A stretch of DNA of 64,000 nucleotides. Origin: Geodermatophilus siccatus (lineage in GTDB: Bacteria; Actinomycetota; Actinomycetes; Mycobacteriales; Geodermatophilaceae). The translations under genes and the position numbers were made by a program. Within the stretch, counting starts at the first letter, position 1. Each line of letters starts with the position of its first letter. This document shows positions 1 to 7,610 of the stretch, piece after piece. The notes beneath the pieces were generated by a model, which ran no database searches, was not told the DNA's origin, and saw nothing but the letters and a program-made list of their open reading frames with translations. The DNA is taken from contig NZ_FNHE01000015.1 of NCBI RefSeq assembly GCF_900103785.1, forward strand, positions 1-64,000, in the 5' to 3' direction.

Positions 1-333
1 ACCCGGGCGGCGGCCTGGTTCGCCGCCCACGGCGTCACCCTCCGGCGGGTGCTGACCGACAACGCCAAGAGCTACCGCGTCGGGCGGGCCTGGATCGCCG
101 TCTGCGCCCAGCTGGGCATCGGCCGCCGGTTCATCAAGCCCGGGCGGCCCTGGACCAACGGCAAGGCCGAGCGGTTCAACCGCACCCTGCAGACCGAGTG
201 GGCCTACGCCACCGCCTGGAGCTGCAACGACGAGCGCACCGCCGCCCTGGACAGCTGGCTGACCCACTACAACACTTCCCGCAGCCACTCCGCCCTCGGC
301 GGCCGCCCACCGATCAGCCGACTCGCCGCGTGA
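1..333 (+). CDS. IS481-family transposase, C-terminal part
   Basis: DDE-type transposase/integrase core that catalyses strand transfer of the insertion sequence. The frame is open from base 1, so the start codon lies left of the window. The second catalytic Asp is in VLTDNAKSY and the catalytic Glu in GKAERFNRTLQTEW, in the order and spacing of the rve fold. The HYNTSRSHSALGGRPP tail is typical of IS481 members. About 110 codons remain, against roughly 300 for a full transposase. The visible part has no frameshift. It points toward the 3' end of the neighbouring phosphatase gene. Confidence 0.85.
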   Translation, partial: TRAAAWFAAHGVTLRRVLTDNAKSYRVGRAWIAVCAQLGIGRRFIKPGRPWTNGKAERFNRTLQTEWAYATAWSCNDERTAALDSWLTHYNTSRSHSALGGRPPISRLAA

Positions 334-354
334 ACAACCTCCCTGGTCACGACA
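1..354 (+). mobile_element. Right end of an IS481-type insertion sequence
   Basis: The element enters from the left edge of the window, so only its right part is visible. It holds the transposase C-terminus (stop at 331-333) followed by about 20 bases. It appears to end near GGTCACGACA (345-354), directly before CCTAGC (355-360). IS481-family elements are known to prefer NCTAGN targets and to carry short terminal inverted repeats, which fits this junction. The left inverted repeat and the other target copy are outside the window, so the exact boundary is inferred. Confidence 0.6.
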
Positions 355-355
355 C

Positions 356-2725
356 CTAGCGGAACCGGACGGCGATCAGCGCGACGTCGTCCCGCCCGTC
401 GAGGGAGCCGGCGACCGCGGCATCGCAGAGCGCGCGCGGGCTCGCCTCGACGGGAGCGGCCGCCAGCCGGTCGACCAGCTCGGCGATGCCCTCGTCGAGG
501 TCGGTGCCCGGCCGCTCGATGAGCCCGTCGGTGTAGGCCAGCAGCGTGGTGTCGCGCGGCAGGTCGATCGACGTCGTCCGCCGGGGCAGGCTGCCGTCGA
601 CACCGATCAGCAGGCCGGTCACGTCGTCCAGGAGCCGCACGTCGCCGTCCGCGGTGCGCAGCAGCGGCGGGGGGTGGCCGGCGCTGGCCAGGTGCAGCCG
701 CCACGGCGCGCCGTCGTCGGCCGGGGGCACCGCCCGGGCGTAGACCATCGTCGCCATCGAGGCCACGCCCAGGCCCTGCACCAGCCGGTCCACCCGCGCC
801 AGGACGACGCCGGGGTCGGGGTCGGGCGCCTCCCAGGCGCAGGCACGGATCAGCCCGCGCAGGTGGCCCATGGCCGCGGCGGCCGCGATGTCGTGGCCGA
901 CGACGTCGCCGATGACCACGCCGATCGACCCGTCGGGCAGGTGCAGCAGGTCGTAGAAGTCACCGCCCACGTCGGCCGCCGTGGAGGCGCTGACGTAGTG
1001 GGCGGCCGACTCCACGGCGGGGATGGCCGGCAGCTCGGGCAGCAGCGAGCGCTGCAGCGTGTCGGCGACGGTGTGCTCCTGCTGGTAGAGGCGCACGTTG
1101 TCCATGGCCAGCGCGGCGCGGCGGGCGAGGTCCTCGGCGAGGTCGACGTCCTCCTGGTCGAAGGGCCGCTCGGTGCCGGCGCGGGCCAGCAGGATGGCGC
1201 CGCGGGTCCTCCGGCGGGCGACCATGGGGACGGCGAGCAGCGAGCCCGTGCCGAGCCGCTCGGCGGCCTGGCGGGCGGCCTCGGAGGTGAACAGCCCGTC
1301 GAGATCGGCGCCGGTCCGCTGGACGAGCACCGGCCGGGAGCTGGCGATGCTGCGCCGGGTCGGCGAGCTCTCCGGCAGGTGCGGAGCGTGCTGGGTGGCC
1401 AGCACCCGCAGCTCCTCCCCGAGGCCGTCGCGGTGCCGGGAGGCGGTCTCGCGGACGGTCCCGGTGTCGTCGAGCAGGGAGATGAACACCCAGTCGGCGA
1501 GCAGCGGCACGCAGAGCCGGGCCAGCCGGTCGAGGACGTCGGCGAGGTCCAGCGTGGCGATCAGCGTGCTCGTCGCCTCGGCCATCAGCGCCAGGCGGCC
1601 CTGGATGCGCTCGGCGTCCGCGCGGGCCCGCTCGGCGTCGGCCTGCGCCCGCTCGGCGGCCGCTCGGGCCAACTCGGCCTCCTGGCGGGCGGACTGCTCC
1701 GCGGCGAAGGCGGCCTCCCGCTCGTGCTCCACCCGCACCCGCTCGGTGACGTCGGTCTGCACGCCGACGAAGCTGACCAGCTCGCCCTCGCCGTCGAAGA
1801 CCGGGCTGATCGACAGGTGGTTCCAGAAGGCGGTGCCGTCCTTGCGGTGGTTGAGCAGCGTCGTGCTGACCGCCCGCTGCTCCTCCAGCGCGGCGCGGAT
1901 CGCGGCGACGGCCGCGGGGTCGGTGGCCGGCCCCTGCAGGAAGCGGCAGTTGCGGCCGACGGCCTCGTCGTAGCCGTAGCCGGTGATACGGGTGAAGGAG
2001 GGGTTGACCCACACCAGCGGGTCGTCCGGCTCGCGGGGGTCGGTGATGGTGAAGGCGATGTCGGTGGCGACGACCGCCCGTTCCCGCAGCGCCCGCAGCT
2101 GGTCGTCGGCGGCGTCGCTCCCGCCGGACTCGACCTCGAGGAAGACCACCAGCGAGAGGTGCTCGTCGCCGTCGGGCCGCGACAGCGGGAAGCCGGTGAC
2201 CCACAGCAGCCGGTCGGGGCGGCCGGCAGGGTCCTGGGCGGGCAGGTCGTCGTCCGCCTGGGCCAGCACCATCCGCACCGCCTCGCCGGTGACCGGGAGG
2301 CCCTGCGCGACCAGCGACAGTGGGCCGGACGTGCTGGCCAGGGGCTGGCCGCCCAGGTCGGTGAGACCCACGGAGGCGCCCCAGGTGTCGATGTCGACGG
2401 GCAGGCGGACGTTGCCGGCCAGCTCGACCGCTGCGCTGTTGGCGTAGGTGACCGCCCCGGCGCCGCGGTCGATGAGCAGCACCGCGACCGGGACGTCGGC
2501 CAGCACGCCGGGCAGCGCGGACGACGCGGTGTCGGTGCCCGAGCGCTCGACGACGGCCGCGGCGGCGCTGACGACGCCGGCCTCCTCGCGGCCCACCACG
2601 CCGTCGGGGCGCTGGAGGAGGGACGTGTCCCGCGGTCGGTCCCGCTCGGCCGGCACGGTGTCGACCCTAACCGCGCACCTCGCGCCCCGGCCACCACCGT
2701 CCGGGGCGTTGACCAGCGGGTCCAC
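356..2725 (-). CDS. LOV blue-light receptor with PAS, GAF and SpoIIE-type PP2C phosphatase domains
   Basis: Cytosolic sensor phosphatase, expected to dephosphorylate an anti-anti-sigma (STAS) protein and so release a sigma factor. Domain order over 789 residues: PAS (about 75-190), LOV/PAS (about 220-330), a coiled coil rich in Ala/Glu/Arg (about 335-370), GAF (about 380-530) and SpoIIE PP2C (about 570-787). The LOV domain has the flavin signature GRNCRFLQG with photoactive Cys at about residue 260, plus NHRKDG, FWN and the Gln in VGVQTDVTERV, so it should form a flavin-cysteinyl adduct. PP2C metal motifs VGGDFYD, GDVVGHD and YTDGLIERPG are present. The GTG at 2725 follows a GGGGG tract. Internal GTG codons near residue 50 are alternatives. 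The stop codon overlaps the CTAG beside the IS end. No sigma, STAS or kinase gene is adjacent. Confidence 0.85.
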   Translation of the reverse strand: MDPLVNAPDGGGRGARCAVRVDTVPAERDRPRDTSLLQRPDGVVGREEAGVVSAAAAVVERSGTDTASSALPGVLADVPVAVLLIDRGAGAVTYANSAAVELAGNVRLPVDIDTWGASVGLTDLGGQPLASTSGPLSLVAQGLPVTGEAVRMVLAQADDDLPAQDPAGRPDRLLWVTGFPLSRPDGDEHLSLVVFLEVESGGSDAADDQLRALRERAVVATDIAFTITDPREPDDPLVWVNPSFTRITGYGYDEAVGRNCRFLQGPATDPAAVAAIRAALEEQRAVSTTLLNHRKDGTAFWNHLSISPVFDGEGELVSFVGVQTDVTERVRVEHEREAAFAAEQSARQEAELARAAAERAQADAERARADAERIQGRLALMAEATSTLIATLDLADVLDRLARLCVPLLADWVFISLLDDTGTVRETASRHRDGLGEELRVLATQHAPHLPESSPTRRSIASSRPVLVQRTGADLDGLFTSEAARQAAERLGTGSLLAVPMVARRRTRGAILLARAGTERPFDQEDVDLAEDLARRAALAMDNVRLYQQEHTVADTLQRSLLPELPAIPAVESAAHYVSASTAADVGGDFYDLLHLPDGSIGVVIGDVVGHDIAAAAAMGHLRGLIRACAWEAPDPDPGVVLARVDRLVQGLGVASMATMVYARAVPPADDGAPWRLHLASAGHPPPLLRTADGDVRLLDDVTGLLIGVDGSLPRRTTSIDLPRDTTLLAYTDGLIERPGTDLDEGIAELVDRLAAAPVEASPRALCDAAVAGSLDGRDDVALIAVRFR

Positions 2726-2805
2726 GCCCCCAGGTGTGGGACGCGGCCCGGCGGGAACCCCCTGCCCGGGGTACGCCGTTCCCCGACCGGAGGGAGACGA
2801 TCGCC

Positions 2806-3546
2806 ATGGGACTGCTCGACCGGCTCTTCGGCCGCCGCCGTTCAGACGGGTACCCCGACCCGGGCCACCAGCAGGCCGCGCCGCGGTACGGCGGCTACCA
2901 GACGGCGCCCTCGCCGCAGAGCGGCGCGCCCACCGACCAGCAGGCCATCGAGCGCTACCGCTACCTGCTGCGCACGGCGCCGCCGGACAAGATCGAGGAG
3001 GCGCACGCGGAGGCCTTCGCCCAGCTCACGCCGCAGCAGCGGCAGGAGGTGCTGGTCCAGCTGGCGGCCGCGGTGCCCTCGTCGGAGCGGCCGCGCTCGG
3101 ACGACCCGCGCTCCCTCGCCCGCGCCGCCACCCGCGCGGAGGTGCGCCAGCCCGGCACGCTGGAGCGGGCCTTCGGCGGCGGCTTCGGAGGGGGCGGCTA
3201 CGGACCCGGGTACGGCGGTGGCTACGGACCCGGGTACGGCGGCGGTTACGGGCGCGGCTACGGCGGGCCCAGCTTCGGCAGCACCCTGGGCGCCAGCCTG
3301 CTCGGCACCGTCGGCGGCCTGGTGGTCGGCACGGCGGTCGCCGACGCGCTGTTCGACACCGGCCTCGGTGACGGCGGTCTGTTCGGCGGCGGCGACGAGG
3401 AGGCCTACGCCCAGGGCTACGAGGACGGCGCCGGCGCTGACGGGGGCGACTACGGCGGCGACCCGGGCGGGGACTTCGCCGCCGGTGCCGACGGCGGCGA
3501 CTGGGGCGGCGACTTCGGTGGGGACTTCGGCGGCGGGGAGTTCTGA
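2806..3546 (+). CDS. Gly/Asp-rich protein with Tyr-Gly repeats, unknown function
   Basis: 246 residues, starting at an ATG preceded by GGAGGGAGA. The N-terminus MGLLDRLFGRRRSDG is basic. Residues 40-125 are a soluble helical region (AIERYRYLLRTAPPDKIEEA, LTPQQRQEVLVQLAAAVP). Then comes a run of YGPGYGGG repeats, a hydrophobic glycine-zipper-like stretch (TLGASLLGTVGGLVVGTAVA) that could insert in a membrane, and an acidic Gly/Asp tail (GGDFGGDFGGGEF). The central helices resemble a domain common in short actinobacterial proteins that carry similar Gly-rich tails. I do not recognise a defined enzyme. The repeats are perfect at DNA level around 3200-3240, so length variation between strains would be expected. 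Transcribed divergently from the LOV phosphatase. Confidence 0.7.
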   Translation: MGLLDRLFGRRRSDGYPDPGHQQAAPRYGGYQTAPSPQSGAPTDQQAIERYRYLLRTAPPDKIEEAHAEAFAQLTPQQRQEVLVQLAAAVPSSERPRSDDPRSLARAATRAEVRQPGTLERAFGGGFGGGGYGPGYGGGYGPGYGGGYGRGYGGPSFGSTLGASLLGTVGGLVVGTAVADALFDTGLGDGGLFGGGDEEAYAQGYEDGAGADGGDYGGDPGGDFAAGADGGDWGGDFGGDFGGGEF

Positions 3547-3625
3547 CCCCGGCGGGCAGCGCGCCGGTTCGCGGTGATGTGCACCTGCGGCGCACCCGGG
3601 CCTCGGGATGCACCACGAGCGCACC

Positions 3626-4042
3626 TCACCGCAGCGGCCCCGGCGTCCGGGCGGTGCGGCGCAGGTAGAGCAGCCCGACGACCGGGAGCACCAGCGGGAT
3701 GAACAGGTAGCCGCGGCCGTACGCCGACCACACCGTCTCGTCGGGGAAGGCGGCGGGGTCCACCAGCGACAGCGTGCCGACGACGAGGACGCCGACCAGC
3801 TCGACGGTGATCGCGACGAGGGCGACCCGGCGTCCCCCACGGGCCAGGGCCACGGTGGCGACGACGTAGACGACGGCGGCCAGCGCGGACAGCAGGTAGG
3901 CCACCGGCGCCTCGGCGAAGCGGGTCGACAGCTGGACGGCGGCCCGGGCACCGGCGGCGAGGGCGAAGACGCCGTACACCGCGACCAGCACCCGACCGGG
4001 CCCGCCGGCGGCCCCCGACCGGTCCCCCGTCGTCTCAGCCAC
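3626..4042 (-). CDS. Small integral membrane protein, unknown function
   Basis: 138 residues from a GTG start (VAETTGDRSG). Four hydrophobic segments are visible: about 18-37 (VLVAVYGVFALAAGARA), 48-68 (YLLSALAAVVYVVATVAL), 74-95 (VALVAITVELVGVLVVGTLSL) and 110-130 (YLFIPLVLPVVGLLYL). Short basic and acidic loops join them. The size and pattern match conserved actinobacterial four-helix membrane proteins without assigned function. The start overlaps the end of the next membrane protein gene (4035-4400) by 8 bases, so the two are translationally coupled and probably act together. Confidence 0.75.
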   Translation of the reverse strand: MAETTGDRSGAAGGPGRVLVAVYGVFALAAGARAAVQLSTRFAEAPVAYLLSALAAVVYVVATVALARGGRRVALVAITVELVGVLVVGTLSLVDPAAFPDETVWSAYGRGYLFIPLVLPVVGLLYLRRTARTPGPLR

Positions 4043-4400
4043 CCGTCGCCTCCCACAGCTCCTGCAGCCGCCAGATCATCACGCCCACCGCCGCGGCCGC
4101 CACGGCGAGCACGGTGCCCGCCCAGCGGCTCGGCTCCGTCCGCGCCCACAGCGCCCCGGCGACGGGCAGCAGGACGATGCCGACCAGGTAGCTGAGGAAG
4201 GTCGGGGTGTCGGCCAGCCGCTCACCGCGCAGCAGGGCGACGACGGCGAGGGCCGCCTGCACCAGCAGCAGGACCTCCAGCAGTGCTGCGCCCCACAGGT
4301 GCAGCAGGCCGATCCGCCGACGGGCGAGGGTGGAGGCGATCCCGGCCAGGGCCAGGAGCCCGGCGGCGACGGTCACCACGACCACCAGCGGGAGGGTCAC
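4035..4400 (-). CDS. Small integral membrane protein, unknown function
   Basis: 121 residues. I chose GTG 4400 (VTLPLVVVVT) because it begins the first membrane helix. The longer open frame up to 4550 adds only Pro/Arg-rich sequence lying over the aldo/keto reductase 3' end. Four hydrophobic segments follow: a first helix (LPLVVVVTVAAGLLALAG), HLWGAALLEVLLLVQAALAVV, FLSYLVGIVLLPVAGAL and WAGTVLAVAAAAVGVMI. The protein ends WRLQELWEATGG. It is upstream of, and overlaps, the 3626-4042 membrane gene, so the two form a small operon. No catalytic motif is visible. Confidence 0.7.
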   Translation of the reverse strand: MTLPLVVVVTVAAGLLALAGIASTLARRRIGLLHLWGAALLEVLLLVQAALAVVALLRGERLADTPTFLSYLVGIVLLPVAGALWARTEPSRWAGTVLAVAAAAVGVMIWRLQELWEATGG

Positions 4401-4447
4401 CGGGCGGACGCGGGAGTGGCGGGCACGGGTGCCATCCTCCCGCCCGG

Positions 4448-4500
4448 CGGGCGGCCACCCTCCAGGGGCCCGCCGGCCCGCTGGGGCAGGAGGGTCCCCG
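4448..4500 (-). terminator. GC-rich hairpin/repeat after the aldo/keto reductase gene
   Basis: Directly after the stop codon, in gene orientation, comes GGACCCTCCTGCCCC, then a GC-rich stretch, then GGGCCCCTGGAGGGTGGCC. The arms can pair as a strong hairpin. The arrangement (GGACC, CCC, then GGG, GGCC) resembles the elements at 17811-17868 and 32588-32643, so this may be one member of a family of intergenic terminator-like repeats. Confidence 0.45.
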
Positions 4501-5520
4501 TCAGCGGTGCACGCTGGACATGTCCGGGTAGCGGTCCCCCGCCGTGGCACCGACCGGCGCGGCCTCGTCCAGCCGGCGCAGGTCGTCGTCGGTCAGCCGG
4601 ACGTCGGCGGCCGCGGCGTTCTCCTCGAGGTAGGCCACCCGCTTGGTGCCGGGGATCGGCACGATGACAGGCCTCCCCGCCCCACCACCCCCGGCCGGGG
4701 AACCCCCGCGGTCGCTCTGCGCCATCACCCAGGCCAGCGCGAGCTGGGTGGCGGTCACGCCCTTCTCGTCGGCGATCTCGCGGACCCGGTCGACCAGCTC
4801 CAGGTTCCTCGCGAAGTTCTCGCCCTGGAAGCGCGGGTTGTTCCGGCGGAAGTCGTCGGGGGCGAGGTCGTCGAGGCTGCGGATCCGGCCGGAGAGGAAG
4901 CCGCGACCGATCGGTGAGTAGGCGACGAAGCCGATGCCGAGCTCGGCGCAGGTGGCCAGCACGCCGTCGTCCTCGGGGTCGCGGGTCCACAGCGAGTACT
5001 CGGTCTGGACGGCGGTCACCGGCTGCACCGCGTGCGCCCGGCGGATGGTCTCGGGCGCGGCCTCGGAGATGCCGGCGTGGCGGACCTTGCCCGCCTCGAC
5101 CAGCTCCCCCAGCGCGCCCCAGGTGTCCTCGACCGGGACGGTGGCGTCGACCCGGTGCTGGTAGTAGAGGTCGATGACGTCGACGCCGAGCCGCTGCAGC
5201 GAGGCGTCGCAGGCGCGGCGCACGTAGTCGGGCCTGCCGTTGATGCCGAGGAACGAGCCGTCCTCACCGCGCTCGTTGCCGAACTTGGTGGCGAGCACCA
5301 CCTCGTCGCGCCGGCCGGCGATGGCCTTCCCGACGAGCCGCTCGTTGGTGAACGGGCCGTACATGTCCGCGGTGTCGAGGAAGGTGACGCCGAGGTCCAG
5401 CGCCCGCTGGATGGTGCGCTCGGCCTCCGCCTGGTCACCGGTGCCGTAGAACTCGCTCATCCCCATGCAGCCCAGTCCCTGGGCCGGGACGGTCAGCCGT
5501 CCCAGTGTGCGTGTCTCCAT
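4501..5520 (-). CDS. Aldo/keto reductase
   Basis: NADPH-dependent oxidoreductase of the AKR superfamily, substrate unknown, cytosolic. 339 residues from ATG 5520, which sits 5 nt after GGGGAG; a GTG two codons upstream is less well placed. AKR features: [12 protein letters not shown] at the N-terminus, the catalytic Asp/Tyr of FLDTADMYG, catalytic Lys in LATKFG, and the YYQHRVD and [12 protein letters not shown] motifs of the AKR13/YajO-like group that acts on small aldehydes. The C-terminal PIPGTKR is the cofactor-binding motif. A Gly/Pro-rich insert (about residues 275-287, [16 protein letters not shown]) precedes it and is unusual. Divergent from the siderophore operon. Confidence 0.85.
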   Translation of the reverse strand: METRTLGRLTVPAQGLGCMGMSEFYGTGDQAEAERTIQRALDLGVTFLDTADMYGPFTNERLVGKAIAGRRDEVVLATKFGNERGEDGSFLGINGRPDYVRRACDASLQRLGVDVIDLYYQHRVDATVPVEDTWGALGELVEAGKVRHAGISEAAPETIRRAHAVQPVTAVQTEYSLWTRDPEDDGVLATCAELGIGFVAYSPIGRGFLSGRIRSLDDLAPDDFRRNNPRFQGENFARNLELVDRVREIADEKGVTATQLALAWVMAQSDRGGSPAGGGGAGRPVIVPIPGTKRVAYLEENAAAADVRLTDDDLRRLDEAAPVGATAGDRYPDMSSVHR

Positions 5521-5548
5521 GGTCACTCCCCTGCCCGTCCGGACCCGG

Positions 5549-5611
5549 TTGACACGTGCAACGGGGGGTGTGACAGGTTAGGCATGCCTCACTTAGCCAA
5601 GCCTCACCTCT
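5549..5611 (+). promoter_or_regulatory. Siderophore operon promoter with two overlapping IdeR/DtxR-like iron boxes
   Basis: A TTGACA at 5549-5554 is a good -35 element. The likely -10 and start region is covered by two iron-box-like sequences: TTAGGCATGCCTCACTTAG (5578-5596) and TTAGCCAAGCCTCACCTCT (5593-5611). Each matches the actinobacterial IdeR consensus TTAGGTTAGGCTAACCTAA at about 12 of 19 positions, and they share TTAG. Two iron-loaded dimers here would repress uptake when iron is plentiful. The sites were read by eye. The IdeR assignment is inference from motif and gene content. Confidence 0.65.
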
Positions 5612-5625
5612 ACGACAGGAGCTCG

Positions 5626-6576
5626 ATGCGCACGCAGGCCCGGCCGCTGGCCGCCTTCTCCCTCACCGTGGTGACCGCCCTCGCCGTCAGCGCCTGCGGC
5701 GGCGGGGAGGACACCACCGCCGAGGCCGCCGCGGGGTCCGACGAGGTCACCGTGACCCACGCCCAGGGCGAGACCGCCGTCCCGGTCGACCCGCAGCGGG
5801 TCGTCGTGTTCGACGTCGGCGTGCTGTCGACCCTGGACAGCCTCGGCGTCGAGGTGGCCGGCGTGCCGGAGGCGACCTACCCCGAGTCGCTGGCGGCGTA
5901 CTCGGGGGACGAGTACGCCAAGGTCGGCTCGCTGTTCGAGCCGGACTACGAGGCGGTCAACGCCGTCGAGCCGGACCTGATCATCGTCGGCGGTCGCTCG
6001 GCCGCGGTGTACCCCGAGCTCGCCGAGATCGCCCCCACCATCGACCTGACCGTCGACAACCAGGACTTCCTGGCGTCCTTCGAGGAGCGGGTGACCACCC
6101 TCGCGGAGGTCTTCGGTGAGGAGGACGCCGTCGCCGACCGGCTGGCCGCTCTGGACCAGCGGGTCGCCGAGGTGCGGGCGGCCGCGGAGGGCGCCGGCGA
6201 CGCGCTGTTCGTGATGACCAACGCCGGCGAGGTCAGCGCCTACGGCCCCGACACCCGCTTCGGCCTGGTCTACGACGAGCTGGGGCTCACCCCCACCGAC
6301 GAGGGGTTGACCGCCGCCGACCACGGCGACGCCATCTCGTTCGAGTACATCGCCGACGAGGACCCCGACATCCTGCTGGTGCTCGACCGCGACGCGGCCA
6401 TCGGCGAGTCCGGTCAGGCCGCGCAGCAGGTGCTCGACAACGAGCTGGTCCGCGGCACGACGGCGTGGCAGAACGACGACGTCCACTACCTCGACTCGTC
6501 CGTCTGGTACATCGCGCCGAACGGTCTGCCGTCGGTCGAGCAGATGGTCGAGGAAGTCGCCACGGCGGTCGCCTGA
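5626..6576 (+). CDS. Ferric-siderophore substrate-binding lipoprotein
   Basis: Extracytoplasmic binding protein that captures an iron-siderophore complex and delivers it to the FecCD-type permeases encoded just downstream. 316 residues from ATG 5626, preceded by ACAGGAGC. The signal peptide has a basic start, a hydrophobic stretch (AAFSLTVVTALAVSA) and a lipobox VSAC, giving a lipid-modified Cys at about residue 23. The fold is the two-lobe type III SBP: VVVFDVGVLSTLDSLG, PDLIIVGGRSAAVYPELAEI and EDPDILLVLDRDAA match the CeuE/FatB/YclQ group, which binds catecholate siderophores. The open frame upstream of 5626 only reads through the operator. First gene of a four-gene iron uptake operon. Confidence 0.9.
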   Translation: MRTQARPLAAFSLTVVTALAVSACGGGEDTTAEAAAGSDEVTVTHAQGETAVPVDPQRVVVFDVGVLSTLDSLGVEVAGVPEATYPESLAAYSGDEYAKVGSLFEPDYEAVNAVEPDLIIVGGRSAAVYPELAEIAPTIDLTVDNQDFLASFEERVTTLAEVFGEEDAVADRLAALDQRVAEVRAAAEGAGDALFVMTNAGEVSAYGPDTRFGLVYDELGLTPTDEGLTAADHGDAISFEYIADEDPDILLVLDRDAAIGESGQAAQQVLDNELVRGTTAWQNDDVHYLDSSVWYIAPNGLPSVEQMVEEVATAVA

Positions 6577-6581
6577 CCCCG

Positions 6582-7610
6582 GTGACCAGTACGGACGAAC
6601 GACGCGGCGGCGCCGGACCCACCGGGGTGCGGCGCCGCCGCGGTGTGCAACGGTGGCACGTCGTCGCCGCGCTGGTCGGCCTCGTGGCGGCCGGCTCGGC
6701 ATCCCTGTTCATCGGGGTCGGCGACCTGACGCCGGCCGACCTGCTCGACCCCGGCGAGGCGCAGGCGCGGGTGCTGTGGACCAGCCGCGTGCCGCGGCTG
6801 CTCGCGATCCTGCTGGCCGGTTCGGCGATGGCCGTGGCCGGGCTGGTGATGATGCACCTGACCCGCAACCGGTTCGTCTCCCCGCAGACCGCCGGGACGA
6901 CGGAGTGGGTGGGGCTGGGCATCGTCGTCGCGACGCTGTCCTTCGGCGGCACCTCCGTGCTCGGCAAGATGGCGATCGGCGTGGCGTTCGCCCTGGTCGG
7001 CACCGCGCTCTTCGTCTGGCTGCTGCAGCGGATGGTGCTCACCGACGTCGTGGTGGTCCCGCTGGTCGGCATCCTGCTCGGCGGCGTGGTCACCGCGGCG
7101 ACGACCTTCCTGGCCTACCGCTTCGACCTGCTGCAGTCGATGGACGTGTGGATGAACGGCGACTTCTCCGGCGTCCTGGCCGGCCGCTACGAGCTGCTCT
7201 GGCTGGTGCTGGCCGCCACCGTGCTCGCCTACCTGTGGGCCGACCGGTTCTCCGTCGCGGGCATGGGCGAGAGCTTCGCGATCAACCTCGGCGTCGCCTA
7301 CACCCGCGTGGTCATGGTCGGCCTGGCCATCGCGTCGGTCGTCACCGCGATCGTCGTCGTGAGCGTCGGGTCGATCCCCTTCCTCGGCCTCGTCGTCCCC
7401 AACCTGGTGACCCTGGCGATGGGTGACAACCTGCGCCGGGTGCTGCCCGTGACCGCGCTGACCGGGGCGGCGTTCGTGCTGGTCTGCGACGTCCTGGCCC
7501 GCACCATCCGGTACCCGTACGAGGTGCCGGTCGGCATGATCGGCGGGGTCGTCGGCGGCGTGCTGTTCGTCTGGCTGCTGCTGCGCGCCCGGAAGCGGGC
7601 GTTCGCGTGA
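6582..7610 (+). CDS. Iron-siderophore ABC transporter permease (FecCD family), first subunit
   Basis: One of two membrane subunits of the importer. 342 residues from GTG 6582 (VTSTDERRGG), six nt after the previous stop. After a basic N-terminus there are about nine to ten hydrophobic helices. Family landmarks are LWTSRVPRLLAILLAGSAMA near residue 65, typical of FecCD permeases, and GSIPFLGLVVPNLVTLAMG near residue 265, which contains the EAA-like loop that contacts the ATPase. The sequence resembles the YclN/FatD/CeuB group, so this subunit and the next probably form a heterodimer. Its GTGA end overlaps the next gene by 4 bases. Confidence 0.9.
   Translation: MTSTDERRGGAGPTGVRRRRGVQRWHVVAALVGLVAAGSASLFIGVGDLTPADLLDPGEAQARVLWTSRVPRLLAILLAGSAMAVAGLVMMHLTRNRFVSPQTAGTTEWVGLGIVVATLSFGGTSVLGKMAIGVAFALVGTALFVWLLQRMVLTDVVVVPLVGILLGGVVTAATTFLAYRFDLLQSMDVWMNGDFSGVLAGRYELLWLVLAATVLAYLWADRFSVAGMGESFAINLGVAYTRVVMVGLAIASVVTAIVVVSVGSIPFLGLVVPNLVTLAMGDNLRRVLPVTALTGAAFVLVCDVLARTIRYPYEVPVGMIGGVVGGVLFVWLLLRARKRAFA

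Noticed and set aside
674..3577. Long open frame on the plus strand (967 codons) across the LOV phosphatase gene
   Set aside because: It is antisense to a gene with clear PAS, LOV, GAF and PP2C motifs. Its translation is low-complexity Gly/Arg/Val/His, typical of GC-rich shadow frames.
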